Of a stretch of 64,000 nt of DNA, positions 43,667-52,341 are shown piece after piece (the stretch's first letter is position 1; each line of letters begins with the position of its first letter). Below the pieces are notes generated by a model. The model ran no database searches, had not been told where the DNA came from, and was given only the letters and a program-made list of their open reading frames with translations. The DNA is from Bacillus sp. NP157 (GTDB taxonomy: Bacteria; Pseudomonadota; Gammaproteobacteria; Xanthomonadales; Rhodanobacteraceae): assembly GCA_018889975.1 (NCBI GenBank), contig CP076546.1:496001-560000 (forward strand), in the 5' to 3' direction. A program made the translations under genes and the position numbers.

Positions 43667-45019
43667 ATGAGCTCCAACGAAACCAAGCAGATCGACCTCC
43701 TTATCGAAGCCCGTTGGGTGGTTCCCGTCGAACCGCACGGCGTCGTGCTCGACGACCACGCGGTGGCGATCGACAAAGGCGAAATCCTGGCGATCCTGCC
43801 CGCCGACGAAGCGCGCCAGCATTACGCGCCGCGCGAGCGCATCTCGCTGGGCGAGCACGCGCTGATCCCGGGCCTGGTCAATGCGCATACGCACAACCCG
43901 ATGACCCTGCTGCGCGGCCTGGCCGACGACCTGCCGCTGATGACCTGGCTGCAGGAGCACATCTGGCCGGCGGAAGGCCGGGTGATGGGCCCGGATTTCA
44001 TCCGCGACGGCGTGGAACTGGCCGTGGCCGAAATGTTGCGCGGTGGCACCACCTGCGCCAACGAAAACTATTTCTTCCCCGATGTCATCGCCGCGACGTA
44101 TCGGCAGATGGGTTTCCGCGCCGTGATCGGCCTGCCGGTGATCGATTTCCCGACGCCGTGGGCGAAGACCGCGGACGAGTATTTCCAGCGCGCCGAAGAA
44201 GTCCACGACAGCCTGCGCGACGAGCCGCTGCTCACCACCGCGTTCGCGCCGCACGCGCCTTACACGGTGTCGGACGAGAACTTCGAGCGCATCCGCGTGC
44301 TCTCCGAACAGCTCGACATCCCGGTGCACCTGCACACGCATGAAACCGCGCAGGAAGTGGAAGAGGGCAAGGTCCGCGACGGCATGCGTCCGTTCCAGCG
44401 CCTGCAGAAGCTTGGCCTGGTGAACGAGCGGCTGATCGCGGTGCACATGACCCAGCTGACCGACGGCGAGATCGCGGCATGCGCCGCGGCAGGCGTGTCG
44501 GTGGTGCATTGCCCGGAGTCGAACCTCAAGCTCGCCTCGGGCTTCTGCCCGGCGGAAAAGCTGCGCGCCGCGGGCGTGAACCTCTGCATCGGCACCGATG
44601 GCTGCGCGTCCAACAACGACCTCGATATGTTCGGCGAGATGCGCACCGCCGCGATGCTGGCCAAGGCCGTCGCAGGCGACGCGGCGGCGTTCGACGCGGC
44701 CAGCGCGCTGCGCGCCGCCACGCTCAACGGGGCGAAGGCGATTGGCCTGGGCGACCGGATCGGCTCGATCGAGCCGGGCAAGCGCGCCGACCTCACCGCG
44801 GTGCGCCTGGACGACCTTGAAACCCAGCCGCTGTACCATGTGGCTTCGCAGCTGGTGTACGCCACCGGCCGCCACCAGGTCAGCGACGTGTGGATCGATG
44901 GCCAGCGCAAGCTGGACAACAAGACCCTGGTCGGCATCGACGTCGATGCCATCCGCGACAAGGCGCGGGGCTGGCGCGAGCGGATCGCGGCCGCCGACGC
45001 CGATACGGCCGCGTCGTGA
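43667..45019 (+). CDS. mtaD: 5-methylthioadenosine/S-adenosylhomocysteine deaminase-like amidohydrolase
   Basis: 450-aa TRZ/ATZ-family zinc hydrolase that probably deaminates MTA or SAH. Metal ligands are visible in VNAHTHN (HxH), VHLHTHETAQE and the Asp of GTDGCASNN. It overlaps a region just upstream of ubiG, a frequent pairing in gammaproteobacteria that ties SAH removal to SAM-dependent methylation. Start ATG 43667. Confidence 0.9.
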   Translation: MSSNETKQIDLLIEARWVVPVEPHGVVLDDHAVAIDKGEILAILPADEARQHYAPRERISLGEHALIPGLVNAHTHNPMTLLRGLADDLPLMTWLQEHIWPAEGRVMGPDFIRDGVELAVAEMLRGGTTCANENYFFPDVIAATYRQMGFRAVIGLPVIDFPTPWAKTADEYFQRAEEVHDSLRDEPLLTTAFAPHAPYTVSDENFERIRVLSEQLDIPVHLHTHETAQEVEEGKVRDGMRPFQRLQKLGLVNERLIAVHMTQLTDGEIAACAAAGVSVVHCPESNLKLASGFCPAEKLRAAGVNLCIGTDGCASNNDLDMFGEMRTAAMLAKAVAGDAAAFDAASALRAATLNGAKAIGLGDRIGSIEPGKRADLTAVRLDDLETQPLYHVASQLVYATGRHQVSDVWIDGQRKLDNKTLVGIDVDAIRDKARGWRERIAAADADTAAS

Positions 45020-45063
45020 ACGCCACGACCGGCTCGCATACCGTTATTCCTGAGGTTTTTTCG

Positions 45064-45771
45064 ATGCAAACCAACGCCAACGTCAGCGCGGAAGAAATCG
45101 CCCGTTTCGAAAAGCTCGCCGCGCGCTGGTGGGATCCGGACGGCGAATCGCGCCCCCTGCATGACTTGAACCCGGTCCGCACCGCCTACGTCGCCGGCCG
45201 CGCCAACCTGCGTGGCGCGAAGGTGGTCGACGTCGGTTGCGGCGGTGGCCTGCTCAGCGAGGCGCTGGCCCGCGCGGGTGCCAACGTCACCGCGATCGAC
45301 CTGGGTGCGAAGCTCATCGAGATCGCGAAGCTGCACCTGTTCGAATCGAACCTGCAGGTGGACTACCGCGTGCAGTCCTCCGAAGAGCTTGCGGCGAGCG
45401 AAGCCGAAACCTTCGACGTGGTCTGCTGCATGGAGATGATCGAGCACGTGCCCGATCCGCTGGTGCTGATCCGTGACCTCGCCGCCATGCTCAAGCCCGG
45501 TGGCCAGCTGTTCCTGTCGACGCTCAATCGCACGCCGGCCGCGTTCGGCGCGGCGATCGTCGGCGCCGAATACCTGATGCGCCTGCTGCCGCGCGGCACC
45601 CATCATTACGCCCAGTTCCTCAAGCCCTCGGAAGTGGCCGGCATGTTGCGTCGCTTTGGCCTGGAGCTGGAAGACATCAGTGGCCTTGCCTACAACCCGC
45701 TGACCCGCAACGCGAGCCTCACCGGCAGCACCGCGGTGAACTACGTGCTGTCGGCGAGGAAGCCGGCGTGA
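45064..45771 (+). CDS. ubiG: Ubiquinone biosynthesis O-methyltransferase
   Basis: 235-aa SAM-dependent methyltransferase that carries out both O-methylations in ubiquinone synthesis. Motif I is VDVGCGGGLLSEALA, and the RFEKLAARWWDPDGE and MIEHVPDP segments are typical of UbiG. I chose ATG 45064 (TGAGG 8 bp upstream). A GTG at 45016, overlapping the mtaD stop, would add 16 residues and is the alternative. Confidence 0.95.
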   Translation: MQTNANVSAEEIARFEKLAARWWDPDGESRPLHDLNPVRTAYVAGRANLRGAKVVDVGCGGGLLSEALARAGANVTAIDLGAKLIEIAKLHLFESNLQVDYRVQSSEELAASEAETFDVVCCMEMIEHVPDPLVLIRDLAAMLKPGGQLFLSTLNRTPAAFGAAIVGAEYLMRLLPRGTHHYAQFLKPSEVAGMLRRFGLELEDISGLAYNPLTRNASLTGSTAVNYVLSARKPA

Positions 45772-46445
45772 GCATGCTGCCGTTCACGCCGGAAGGCGTG
45801 TTCTTCGACCTCGACGGCACCCTGCTCGACAGCGGGCTGGACCTGCACCACGCGCTGGTGTTGCTGTGCGCGGAGCAGGGCGTGTCGCCGCCCGCGTACG
45901 ACGCCGTGCGTCCCGTGGTCTCGCGTGGTTCGCGCGCCATCATCGCCGTCGGCTTCCCCGACCGCGACGAAGCGGGCGTGCTTGCGCTGGTGCCGCGTTA
46001 CCTCGCGCTTTACGAAGCGAACATGGCCGCGCACACCGTGGCGTTCGCGGGCATCGAGCCGATGCTCGCGGGGCTCGACGCCGCGGGTATCCGCTGGGGC
46101 ATCGTCACTAACAAGCCGGGTTTCCTGACCGATGCGCTGCTGCCGCAGGCGGTGCCGCACTGGCAGCCGGCCGCGGTGGTCTCCGGCGACACGCTGCCGG
46201 TGAAGAAACCCGATCCCGCGCCGGTGCTGCTTGCCTGCGAGATGGCCGGCTGCGCGCCGGCACGTTCGGTGTTCGTCGGCGACGATCGCCGCGACATCCT
46301 TGCCGGCCGTGCCGCCGGCCTATTCACCGTGGCCGTGCGCTGGGGCTACCTCGATGGCGGCGATCCGGACGCGTGGGACGCCGATGTCGTGGTCGACCAT
46401 CCCGACGACCTGTCGCGCCTGCTCGGCCTGAAGGTCGTGGCATGA
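45768..46445 (+). CDS. gph: Phosphoglycolate phosphatase
   Basis: 225-aa HAD-superfamily phosphatase. The nucleophile motif FFDLDGTLLDSG, a Thr/Asn motif (VTNKPGF), KKPDPAP and the acidic VFVGDDRRD motif are all present. GTG 45768 overlaps the ubiG stop by 4 bp (ATG 45774 is also possible). The ubiG-gph link is common in this group. Its last bases overlap the next gene (ATGA). Confidence 0.93.
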   Translation: MSMLPFTPEGVFFDLDGTLLDSGLDLHHALVLLCAEQGVSPPAYDAVRPVVSRGSRAIIAVGFPDRDEAGVLALVPRYLALYEANMAAHTVAFAGIEPMLAGLDAAGIRWGIVTNKPGFLTDALLPQAVPHWQPAAVVSGDTLPVKKPDPAPVLLACEMAGCAPARSVFVGDDRRDILAGRAAGLFTVAVRWGYLDGGDPDAWDADVVVDHPDDLSRLLGLKVVA

Positions 46446-47278
46446 CCGACGGCGCCATCCAGAGTTACGTCGACAAGTGGCTGGCGATCCAGCCGCAGCA
46501 GCGGGTCGCGCTGGGCTTCGTCGATCCGGCCGTGCGCGACGAGCGCGTGGCCCTCGCGGCGCTTGAGCAGGAACTGATTTCGTCCGCCTACGGCATCCGT
46601 GAGCCGGCGGTCGCCGCGGCCAAGCTGCAGTGGTGGGCCGAGGAGCTCTCCGGCGCGGCGGCCAGCGGCGGTCGGCATCCGCTGACCAAGGCGCTGTTCG
46701 CCAGCGCGCGCGCGCGGACGATCGGCGCCCAGCGCTGGATCGACCCGGTGTTGGCGGCGATGGCCCAGCTCGAGCAGGGCACCCCGTCCGACTTCGCCGC
46801 GCAGGTGGCCGCGTCGCGCAACATGCACGGTGCCCTCGCGGCGCTGGAAAACGCGTGGTGGTTCGGCGCGGATGCGCCCAGCGATGCCGCGGCCCGGATC
46901 GCCACGCTGTCGCACCTGGTCTTCGCGCTGTCGCGGCTGGAGTTCGATGCGGACCGCGAGCGCCTGCCGTTGCCGATGTCGCGGCTGGCCCGGCACGGCC
47001 TGAGCCGCGGCCAGCTGAAGGACGACTCCCCGGCCCGGCGCGAGGCGATCAAGGCGCAGCTGGACGAGCTGGCAGCCGGCCTGCGCGCGGCGCTGGCGAC
47101 GGGGGAGCCCCTGAGTACCTTCCGTGGCCTGGAGGGCCGTACGGCGCTTGCCACGGCCAGGGGCGCCGCACGCGCCGCCGAGCCGTTCGCCGAGCTGCAC
47201 CGGCGCCAGTCGCGCACCGGCCCGGCCACCGCATTCCGTGCCTGGCGTGCTGCCCGCGAGGCAGGACGCTTGGGCTGA
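46442..47278 (+). CDS. Squalene/phytoene-synthase-like protein
   Basis: 278-aa protein related to the trans-prenyltransferase family of squalene and phytoene synthases, in the divergent branch related to NDUFAF6. The KLQWWAEEL segment and the Arg-rich, Leu/Pro stretch RERLPLPMSRLAR are family-like, but the Asp-rich DxxxD motifs of true synthases are not visible. It may therefore not make squalene. It overlaps gph by 4 bp and lies in the mtaD-ubiG-gph group. Confidence 0.75.
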   Translation: MTDGAIQSYVDKWLAIQPQQRVALGFVDPAVRDERVALAALEQELISSAYGIREPAVAAAKLQWWAEELSGAAASGGRHPLTKALFASARARTIGAQRWIDPVLAAMAQLEQGTPSDFAAQVAASRNMHGALAALENAWWFGADAPSDAAARIATLSHLVFALSRLEFDADRERLPLPMSRLARHGLSRGQLKDDSPARREAIKAQLDELAAGLRAALATGEPLSTFRGLEGRTALATARGAARAAEPFAELHRRQSRTGPATAFRAWRAAREAGRLG

Positions 47279-47371
47279 ACGGACCGTTTCCGGGCACACA
47301 CCATTGAGCCCACGCCCAAGGCCCCCATCTCGGCGGGGAGCCCGGAACGGCATACGTACCAAGGAAAACCG

Positions 47372-48295
47372 ATGTACATCCAAGATTCCCCCAACCGTCT
47401 GCTGCCCGACGTCGCGTCGCACGAGCACGCGCTGGTCTACGGCACGCTCGACTGGGTCGGCATGGACGGCATGGAAATGCCGGTGGCCTTCGACGCCGGC
47501 GACGGTGACGTGCGCGGCACCAGCGCCCGCGTCGGTGCCTTCGTCAACCTGACCCAGCCGGAGAAGCGCGGCATCCACATGTCGCGGCTGTACCTGCTGG
47601 TCACCGAGGCGCTCTCGGCCGGCCCGCTGACCGTGGGCGGCATCCGCGCGCTGCTGGGTGAGTTCCTGTCGTCGCACGAAGGGCTATCCGACCATGCGCG
47701 CATCACCATCCGCTTCGAGCACCTGGTCCGTCGCCGTGCGCTGAAAAGCGATAACAGCGGCTGGCGCGCCTACCCGATCACCCTCGATGCCACGCTCGCC
47801 GGCGGCGCGTTCAAGCTCGAGGTGACGACCGACGTGGTCTATTCGTCCACCTGCCCGGCGTCCGCGGCGCTCTCGCGCCAGCTCATCCAGGACAGCTTCG
47901 CCAGTGCGTTCCCGGCCGACCAGGCGGTGGATCGCGAGACCATCCTGGCCTGGCTCGGCACCGAACAGGGCATCGTGGCCACGCCGCATGCCCAGCGCAG
48001 CACGGCGACGATCCGGGTGGCGCCGACGGGCGAGGGTACCTTCAACCTGATCGGCATGATCGACCGCGTCGAAGCGGCGCTCGGCACGCCGGTGCAGACG
48101 GCGGTGAAGCGTGCCGACGAGCAGGCGTTCGCGCTGGCCAACGGCGGCAACCTGATGTTCTGCGAAGACGCCGCGCGGCGGATCCAGACCACGCTGGAAG
48201 CCGACCCGGCCATCGGCGATTTCCACGTGCGCGTCGCGCACCACGAAAGCCTGCATCCGCACGACGCCGTCGCCTTCGCCTCGAAGGCGCGCTGA
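47372..48295 (+). CDS. folE2: GTP cyclohydrolase FolE2
   Basis: 307-aa COG1469 GTP cyclohydrolase, the zinc-independent alternative to FolE that makes dihydroneopterin triphosphate for folate. Conserved segments include MSRLYLLVTEAL, an Arg-rich FEHLVRRRALKS stretch, SSTCPASAALSRQL with the conserved Cys, and the C-terminal DFHVRVAHHESLHPHDA. Some FolE2 genes are Zur-controlled; no Zur box was recognised here. Convergent with the M23 peptidase gene. Confidence 0.9.
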   Translation: MYIQDSPNRLLPDVASHEHALVYGTLDWVGMDGMEMPVAFDAGDGDVRGTSARVGAFVNLTQPEKRGIHMSRLYLLVTEALSAGPLTVGGIRALLGEFLSSHEGLSDHARITIRFEHLVRRRALKSDNSGWRAYPITLDATLAGGAFKLEVTTDVVYSSTCPASAALSRQLIQDSFASAFPADQAVDRETILAWLGTEQGIVATPHAQRSTATIRVAPTGEGTFNLIGMIDRVEAALGTPVQTAVKRADEQAFALANGGNLMFCEDAARRIQTTLEADPAIGDFHVRVAHHESLHPHDAVAFASKAR

Positions 48296-48329
48296 TCACC
48301 GCTGATCCTCGCGCGCCGATCGGTAGGGC

Positions 48330-49130
48330 CTAGCGGATCCCCGGCAGGAGCAGGGGATCCAGCCGCACCCCGAACCAGTTGAAGCCCCAGTGCACGTGGG
48401 GCCCGGTAGCCCGGCCGGTCTTGCCGGCGGCGCCGATCACCTCGCCCTGCGACACGTGCTGGCCGACCTTCACGTCGATGCGCGACAGGTGCAGGAAGTT
48501 CGACGACAGGCCGAACCCGTGGTCGAGCAGGACCGTGCCACCCGTGAGGTAGAGGTCGGGCTGCGCGAAGGTGATCACGCCCGCCGCGGGGGCCTTCACC
48601 GGCGTACCTTCCGGCACGGCGATGTCCATGCCCGAATGCGGGGCCTTGGGGTCGCCGTTGTAGATGCGCTGGTTGCCGAACCGGCCGCTGATGCGACCCG
48701 TGACCGGCCAGGTGAAGCCGTGGTTGAAGTCTTCCCGCGCGTCGTCGCGGTTGCGTGCGGCGACCACCTGGGCCTGCTCGCGTTCGATCCGTGCGGCGAT
48801 GTCCGGCGGCGGGTTCACCGTCTTCGGCGGGACGCCTTCCACCCGCTCGATCGGCCAGTCGCGCGGGGTCACGGTGACGCTGTAAGCATGCCCGGCGACG
48901 TCAACCCTGAGCGGCCCGGCCTCGTCACGGCCGGCGCCGAACACGAACACACCGTCGGCACCGACGTGCACTGGCTTGCCATTGACCTGCACGGCCGAGC
49001 CGGGCGGGGCGTGGGCGATGACCAGCGCGCCCTGCGACATCGTCGCCGGGACGTCGCTGGTCGTCGCGCCAGCCGTCATGCAACCCATGGAGCCCAGTAG
49101 GAGCGCGCCTGCGGTTGCGAATTTCCTCAT
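48330..49130 (-). CDS. M23-family peptidase, exported
   Basis: 266-aa LytM-type metalloendopeptidase. The N-terminus is an export signal (MRKFATAGALLLGS) that may end in a lipobox-like GSMGC or be cut after AGA. The C-terminal peptidase domain has the zinc motifs HSGMDIA (HxxxD) and GPHVHWGF (HxH). The start ATG overlaps the pyrC stop (ATGA). The hydrophobic core of the signal is encoded by REP-derived sequence (49097-49113). Role in cell-wall turnover or activation of amidases is inferred. Confidence 0.9.
   Translation of the reverse strand: MRKFATAGALLLGSMGCMTAGATTSDVPATMSQGALVIAHAPPGSAVQVNGKPVHVGADGVFVFGAGRDEAGPLRVDVAGHAYSVTVTPRDWPIERVEGVPPKTVNPPPDIAARIEREQAQVVAARNRDDAREDFNHGFTWPVTGRISGRFGNQRIYNGDPKAPHSGMDIAVPEGTPVKAPAAGVITFAQPDLYLTGGTVLLDHGFGLSSNFLHLSRIDVKVGQHVSQGEVIGAAGKTGRATGPHVHWGFNWFGVRLDPLLLPGIR
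49097..49113 (+). repeat. Partial REP inside the M23 peptidase signal-peptide region
   Basis: First 17 bases of the 22-bp REP, exact, on the + strand; they encode, on the - strand, the AGALLL core of the signal peptide. Confidence 0.75.
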
Positions 49131-50467
49131 CGATCGAACTCGAGGCGCTGGCCGCGCACGGTGGTGTCCACCTGCTTGCCGTCCCAGGCCCGCTGGCCGT
49201 TGACGAAGGTGGCCGCGATGCTGGTGCTGAAGGTGTAGCCCTCGAACGGCGACCAGCCGCACTTGGACAGCACTTCTTCGCGGGTCACGGTGTGCGGCTT
49301 GTTCGGGTCGACCAGGACCAGGTCGGCCGCGTAGCCCTCGCGCAGGAAGCCGCGATGCATCACGTTGAACAGCTTGGCCGGGTTGTGGCACACGGTCTCG
49401 ACCACGCGCTCCAGGGTCAGCTTGCCCTCGGTCACGCGCTGCAGGGCACCCTGCAGGGCGAACTGGACCAGCGGCAGGCCGGACGGCGCCTTGTCGTACT
49501 TCTGCTCTTTCTCCTCGAGCAGGTGCGGCGCATGGTCGGTCGCGAGCACGTCCAGGCGGCCCTCGGCCAGCGCCTTGGTGATCGCCTCGCGGTCGGCCTC
49601 GTCCTTGATCGCCGGGTTGCACTTGATGAACGAGCCCTTCTCGTCGTAATCGGCCTTGCCGCCGAAATGCAGGAAGTGGACGCAGGTCTCCGCGGTGATC
49701 CGCTTGCCTTCGATCGGGCCCGGTTCGAACAGGGCCAGCTCGTCGGCGGTGGAGATGTGCAGCACGTGCAGGCGGGTGTTGTGCTTGCGGGCCAGCGAGA
49801 TCGCCAGCTTCGTCGACTTGATGCAGGCCTCGCGCGAGCGGATGTGCGGGTGCTCCCACATCGGGATGTCCTCGCCGTACTTCTCGTGCGCCTTGGCCAG
49901 GTTCGCATCGATCATCGGGGTGTCTTCGCAGTGCGTGATGATCGGCACCGGGGTGTCGCGGAAGATCCCGTCGAGGGTTTCCGGGTTGTCCACCAGCATG
50001 TTGCCGGTCGAGGCGCCCATGAACACCTTCACGCCCGGTGCGGCCTTGGGGTCGAGCTTGCGGATGTGTTCGAGGTTGTCGTTGCTGGCGCCCATGTAGA
50101 AGGCGTAGTTCACGATCGAGGTTTCCGCGGCGCGGGTGTACTTGGCCTCGAGCGAGTCGCGGTCCAGCGCGGGCGGCTTGGTGTTCGGCATCTCCATGAA
50201 GCTGGTGATGCCGCCGGCGGCGCAGGCGCGCGACTCGCTGGCGATATCGGCCTTCTGGGTGAGCCCCGGCTCGCGGAAATGGACCTGGTCGTCGATCATC
50301 CCCGGCAGCAGCCAGAGGCCCGTCGCGTCGATCACTTCTTCATCACGTTCTTTTGCCAGGTCCGGGCCGATCTTTGCGATTTTTCCGTCCCTGATACGGA
50401 CGTCGGCGCGGTAGCGCTGGTTTTCGTTGATGAGTTCGGCGTTCCTGATGAGCCAGGCGTCAGTCAT
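49127..50467 (-). CDS. pyrC: Dihydroorotase, type I
   Basis: 446-aa zinc amidohydrolase of pyrimidine synthesis. The normal HxH metal motif is changed: PGMIDDQVHFREPG has Gln61 where the first His is expected and keeps His63. Other ligands look intact: Lys in VKVFMG, His in ITHCED, His in LHVLHIST and Asp in ATDHAPH. The DDQVHFREPG form is also known from Bacteroidetes enzymes. Start ATG 50467 overlaps the yidD stop by 8 bp. No second dihydroorotase gene is in the window. Confidence 0.9.
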   Translation of the reverse strand: MTDAWLIRNAELINENQRYRADVRIRDGKIAKIGPDLAKERDEEVIDATGLWLLPGMIDDQVHFREPGLTQKADIASESRACAAGGITSFMEMPNTKPPALDRDSLEAKYTRAAETSIVNYAFYMGASNDNLEHIRKLDPKAAPGVKVFMGASTGNMLVDNPETLDGIFRDTPVPIITHCEDTPMIDANLAKAHEKYGEDIPMWEHPHIRSREACIKSTKLAISLARKHNTRLHVLHISTADELALFEPGPIEGKRITAETCVHFLHFGGKADYDEKGSFIKCNPAIKDEADREAITKALAEGRLDVLATDHAPHLLEEKEQKYDKAPSGLPLVQFALQGALQRVTEGKLTLERVVETVCHNPAKLFNVMHRGFLREGYAADLVLVDPNKPHTVTREEVLSKCGWSPFEGYTFSTSIAATFVNGQRAWDGKQVDTTVRGQRLEFDR

Positions 50468-50720
50468 GGGTATGGACTCCTTGGGCGCCGCATCGGCGCA
50501 GGACAAATTGGTCGGGTACGGGATCGTGGCCGCCTTCGCAAAGCGGCTGGCAACGCAGGATGCGCCAGCCCCCCAGCAGGGTGCCGCGCCACGGGCCAAA
50601 GCGGGCTATGGCAATCCGTGTGTAATCGGAACAGGATGGATGGAACCGGCAGTTGGCCCCAAGCAGGGGGCTCAGCCACCGCTTGTAGAACGTCAACAGG
50701 AAGAGGAGGAGGCGGGTCAC
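50460..50720 (-). CDS. yidD: Membrane protein insertion efficiency factor YidD
   Basis: 86-aa YidD-family protein. The RLLLFLLTFYKRWLSPLLG amphipathic N-terminus and the Cys motif CRFHPSCSDY are characteristic. In most Proteobacteria yidD is beside rnpA and yidC; here it is beside pyrC, so it has been relocated. Confidence 0.93.
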   Translation of the reverse strand: MTRLLLFLLTFYKRWLSPLLGANCRFHPSCSDYTRIAIARFGPWRGTLLGGWRILRCQPLCEGGHDPVPDQFVLRRCGAQGVHTHD

Positions 50721-50840
50721 TTTCTCTCAGGCCAGGTGGGTGCCGGCATCGGGCGCCACACAGTATCCCAGAAGACAGGTTGCTGGGGTAACGCATCTGG
50801 GCTATAACACCCCGCCGCCACGGCCACCGAGGTGAAGGAA

Positions 50841-51884
50841 ATGGCGAAAGTCGCTCGTAGTTCCACCGTTGCCACGGCAGCCGCCAAGAAGGGCGGGGCA
50901 GGTGACGCGAAGAAGGCCAGGACGGCAACGGCCGGGGCAAAAGCGCCCGCGAAGGTGACGGTCCGCGCAGCGGCCAAGCCGGCCGCGAAGACAGCGAAAC
51001 CGGTGGCCAAGGCCGCCCCGAAGAAAGCTGCGGCGCCTGCGACCAAGGCGGCCGCCAAGCCAGCTCCCAAGCCCGCCGCCGCCAAGAAGGCGCCGGCCAA
51101 GGCCGCACCTGCTCCAGCACCGAAGGCGGTGGCCAAGGCCCCCGCGAAAGCCGTGACGAAGGCCGTGGCCCCCAAGCCCGCGCCCGCCCCGGCGAAGAAA
51201 ACCGCAGCGCCGGCCAAGCCCGCCGCCGCGAAAGCATCCACGAAGCAGCAGGTGAAGGCGACGCCGCCACCCGCTGCGGCACCGGCACCCGCGGCGAAAG
51301 CCGCCAGGGTCGCCAGCGAACCCGTGAAGCCCGCAGCTGGGCGCACGGCGTCCGCCGTCGGTGCCGCCTCCCCATCCAGAAACGAGAAGTCCGCGCACGC
51401 CAGCATGAACAGCACCACTCTTGAAAACGGAATCACGCGCGAAGACGGCCGCTATGCGCTGCCGGCTTCTACCATCATCGACCTGCCGAAGGGCTACCGC
51501 CCGGGCAACGATGAGGAATACATGAACCCCAAGCATCTCGCTTACTTCCGCAACAAGCTGAAGGAATGGCGAGAGCAGCTGGTCGAGGAATCGCGCCAGA
51601 CCATGGACAACCTCCGCGAGGAAGTCCGTGACGTTGGCGACGAAGCCGAGCGTGCCACCCGCGAGACCGAAAACTCGCTGGAACTGCGCACGCGCGACCG
51701 CTACCGCAAGCTGATCTCCAAGATCGACAAGGCCCTGCGCCGCATCGAAGAAGGCCGCTACGGCTTCTGCGAAGAGACCGACGAGGAAATCGGCGTGGAC
51801 CGCCTCGACGCGCGTCCCATCGCCACCCTGTCGCTCGACGCACAGGAACGCCGCGAGCACCTGCAGAAGCAGATGGGCGACTAA
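50841..51884 (+). CDS. dksA: DksA-family protein with long Ala/Lys/Pro-rich N-terminus
   Basis: 347 aa, over twice the usual DksA length of about 150. Residues 1-170 are low-complexity Ala/Lys/Pro, like a histone H1 tail. The DksA part begins near residue 189. The coiled-coil tip reads DEAERAT, so the acidic tip residue is Glu instead of Asp and Ala is kept. The zinc finger is degenerate: GFCEET and ATLSLDAQ keep one Cys of four, as in alphaproteobacterial and DksA2-type proteins. It binds the RNA polymerase secondary channel with ppGpp in the family model. An internal ATG at 51405 could give a 159-aa normal-length form. Intrinsic terminator follows. Confidence 0.9.
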   Translation: MAKVARSSTVATAAAKKGGAGDAKKARTATAGAKAPAKVTVRAAAKPAAKTAKPVAKAAPKKAAAPATKAAAKPAPKPAAAKKAPAKAAPAPAPKAVAKAPAKAVTKAVAPKPAPAPAKKTAAPAKPAAAKASTKQQVKATPPPAAAPAPAAKAARVASEPVKPAAGRTASAVGAASPSRNEKSAHASMNSTTLENGITREDGRYALPASTIIDLPKGYRPGNDEEYMNPKHLAYFRNKLKEWREQLVEESRQTMDNLREEVRDVGDEAERATRETENSLELRTRDRYRKLISKIDKALRRIEEGRYGFCEETDEEIGVDRLDARPIATLSLDAQERREHLQKQMGD

Positions 51885-51910
51885 CCGTCACCCGTCCCGT
51901 AGTACGAAAG

Positions 51911-51935
51911 AGCCCCGCCAAGCGGGGCTTTTTTT
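51911..51935 (+). terminator. Intrinsic terminator of dksA
   Basis: Stem AGCCCCGC / GCGGGGCT with a 3-nt loop and seven T. Confidence 0.93.
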
Positions 51936-51949
51936 CGCCTGCCCCCCCT

Positions 51950-51971
51950 GTAGGAGCGCGCCTGCGCGCGA
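51950..51971 (+). repeat. GTAG-type REP
   Basis: Full 22-bp REP between the dksA terminator and the AT-richer islet. Confidence 0.92.
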
Positions 51972-51990
51972 CCAACCGCGGCCCTGACGC

Positions 51991-52287
51991 CTACTCGCCG
52001 CCGCTGTGATCCTCGTACCACGCGTCGGTGAGGAACTCCGAAGGGACAGTATCGACTGCGGGATCAAGCCCTCGTCCCCTGAGACGAGCTAACCACTCAT
52101 GCCGTAAGGTCTCGGGGAGCCGGTGTCCGCTCCAGGGGCAGAAGGAAATCCGAATGTAACTGCTCCCACCGTCCAGGACGGACAGACCGTACTCCCTGAA
52201 CTTTTCAACGAAGACCACCGAGGATTCATAGTCTTCGCAAGCAGCCTGCAAGTCTTCGCAACAATGTTTGAATTGAGTCAGGTCCAT
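51991..52287 (-). CDS. DUF6980-like small protein
   Basis: 98 aa. The N-terminus has a CC pair (FKHCCEDL), then FREYGLSVLDGGSSYIRI and FCPWSGHRLPETLRHEWLARL. This resembles the DUF6980 family, whose members usually have CPWCG; here the second Cys is Ser. Such proteins are often stray immunity or accessory genes, but the function is unknown. Base composition is less GC-rich than the surroundings. ATG 52287 begins the domain directly. Confidence 0.7.
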   Translation of the reverse strand: MDLTQFKHCCEDLQAACEDYESSVVFVEKFREYGLSVLDGGSSYIRISFCPWSGHRLPETLRHEWLARLRGRGLDPAVDTVPSEFLTDAWYEDHSGGE

Positions 52288-52341
52288 CCCACTCTCCCTA
52301 AAAATGTAGTTTCCTTTGGCCGATCACGATCTTTCGGCTGG

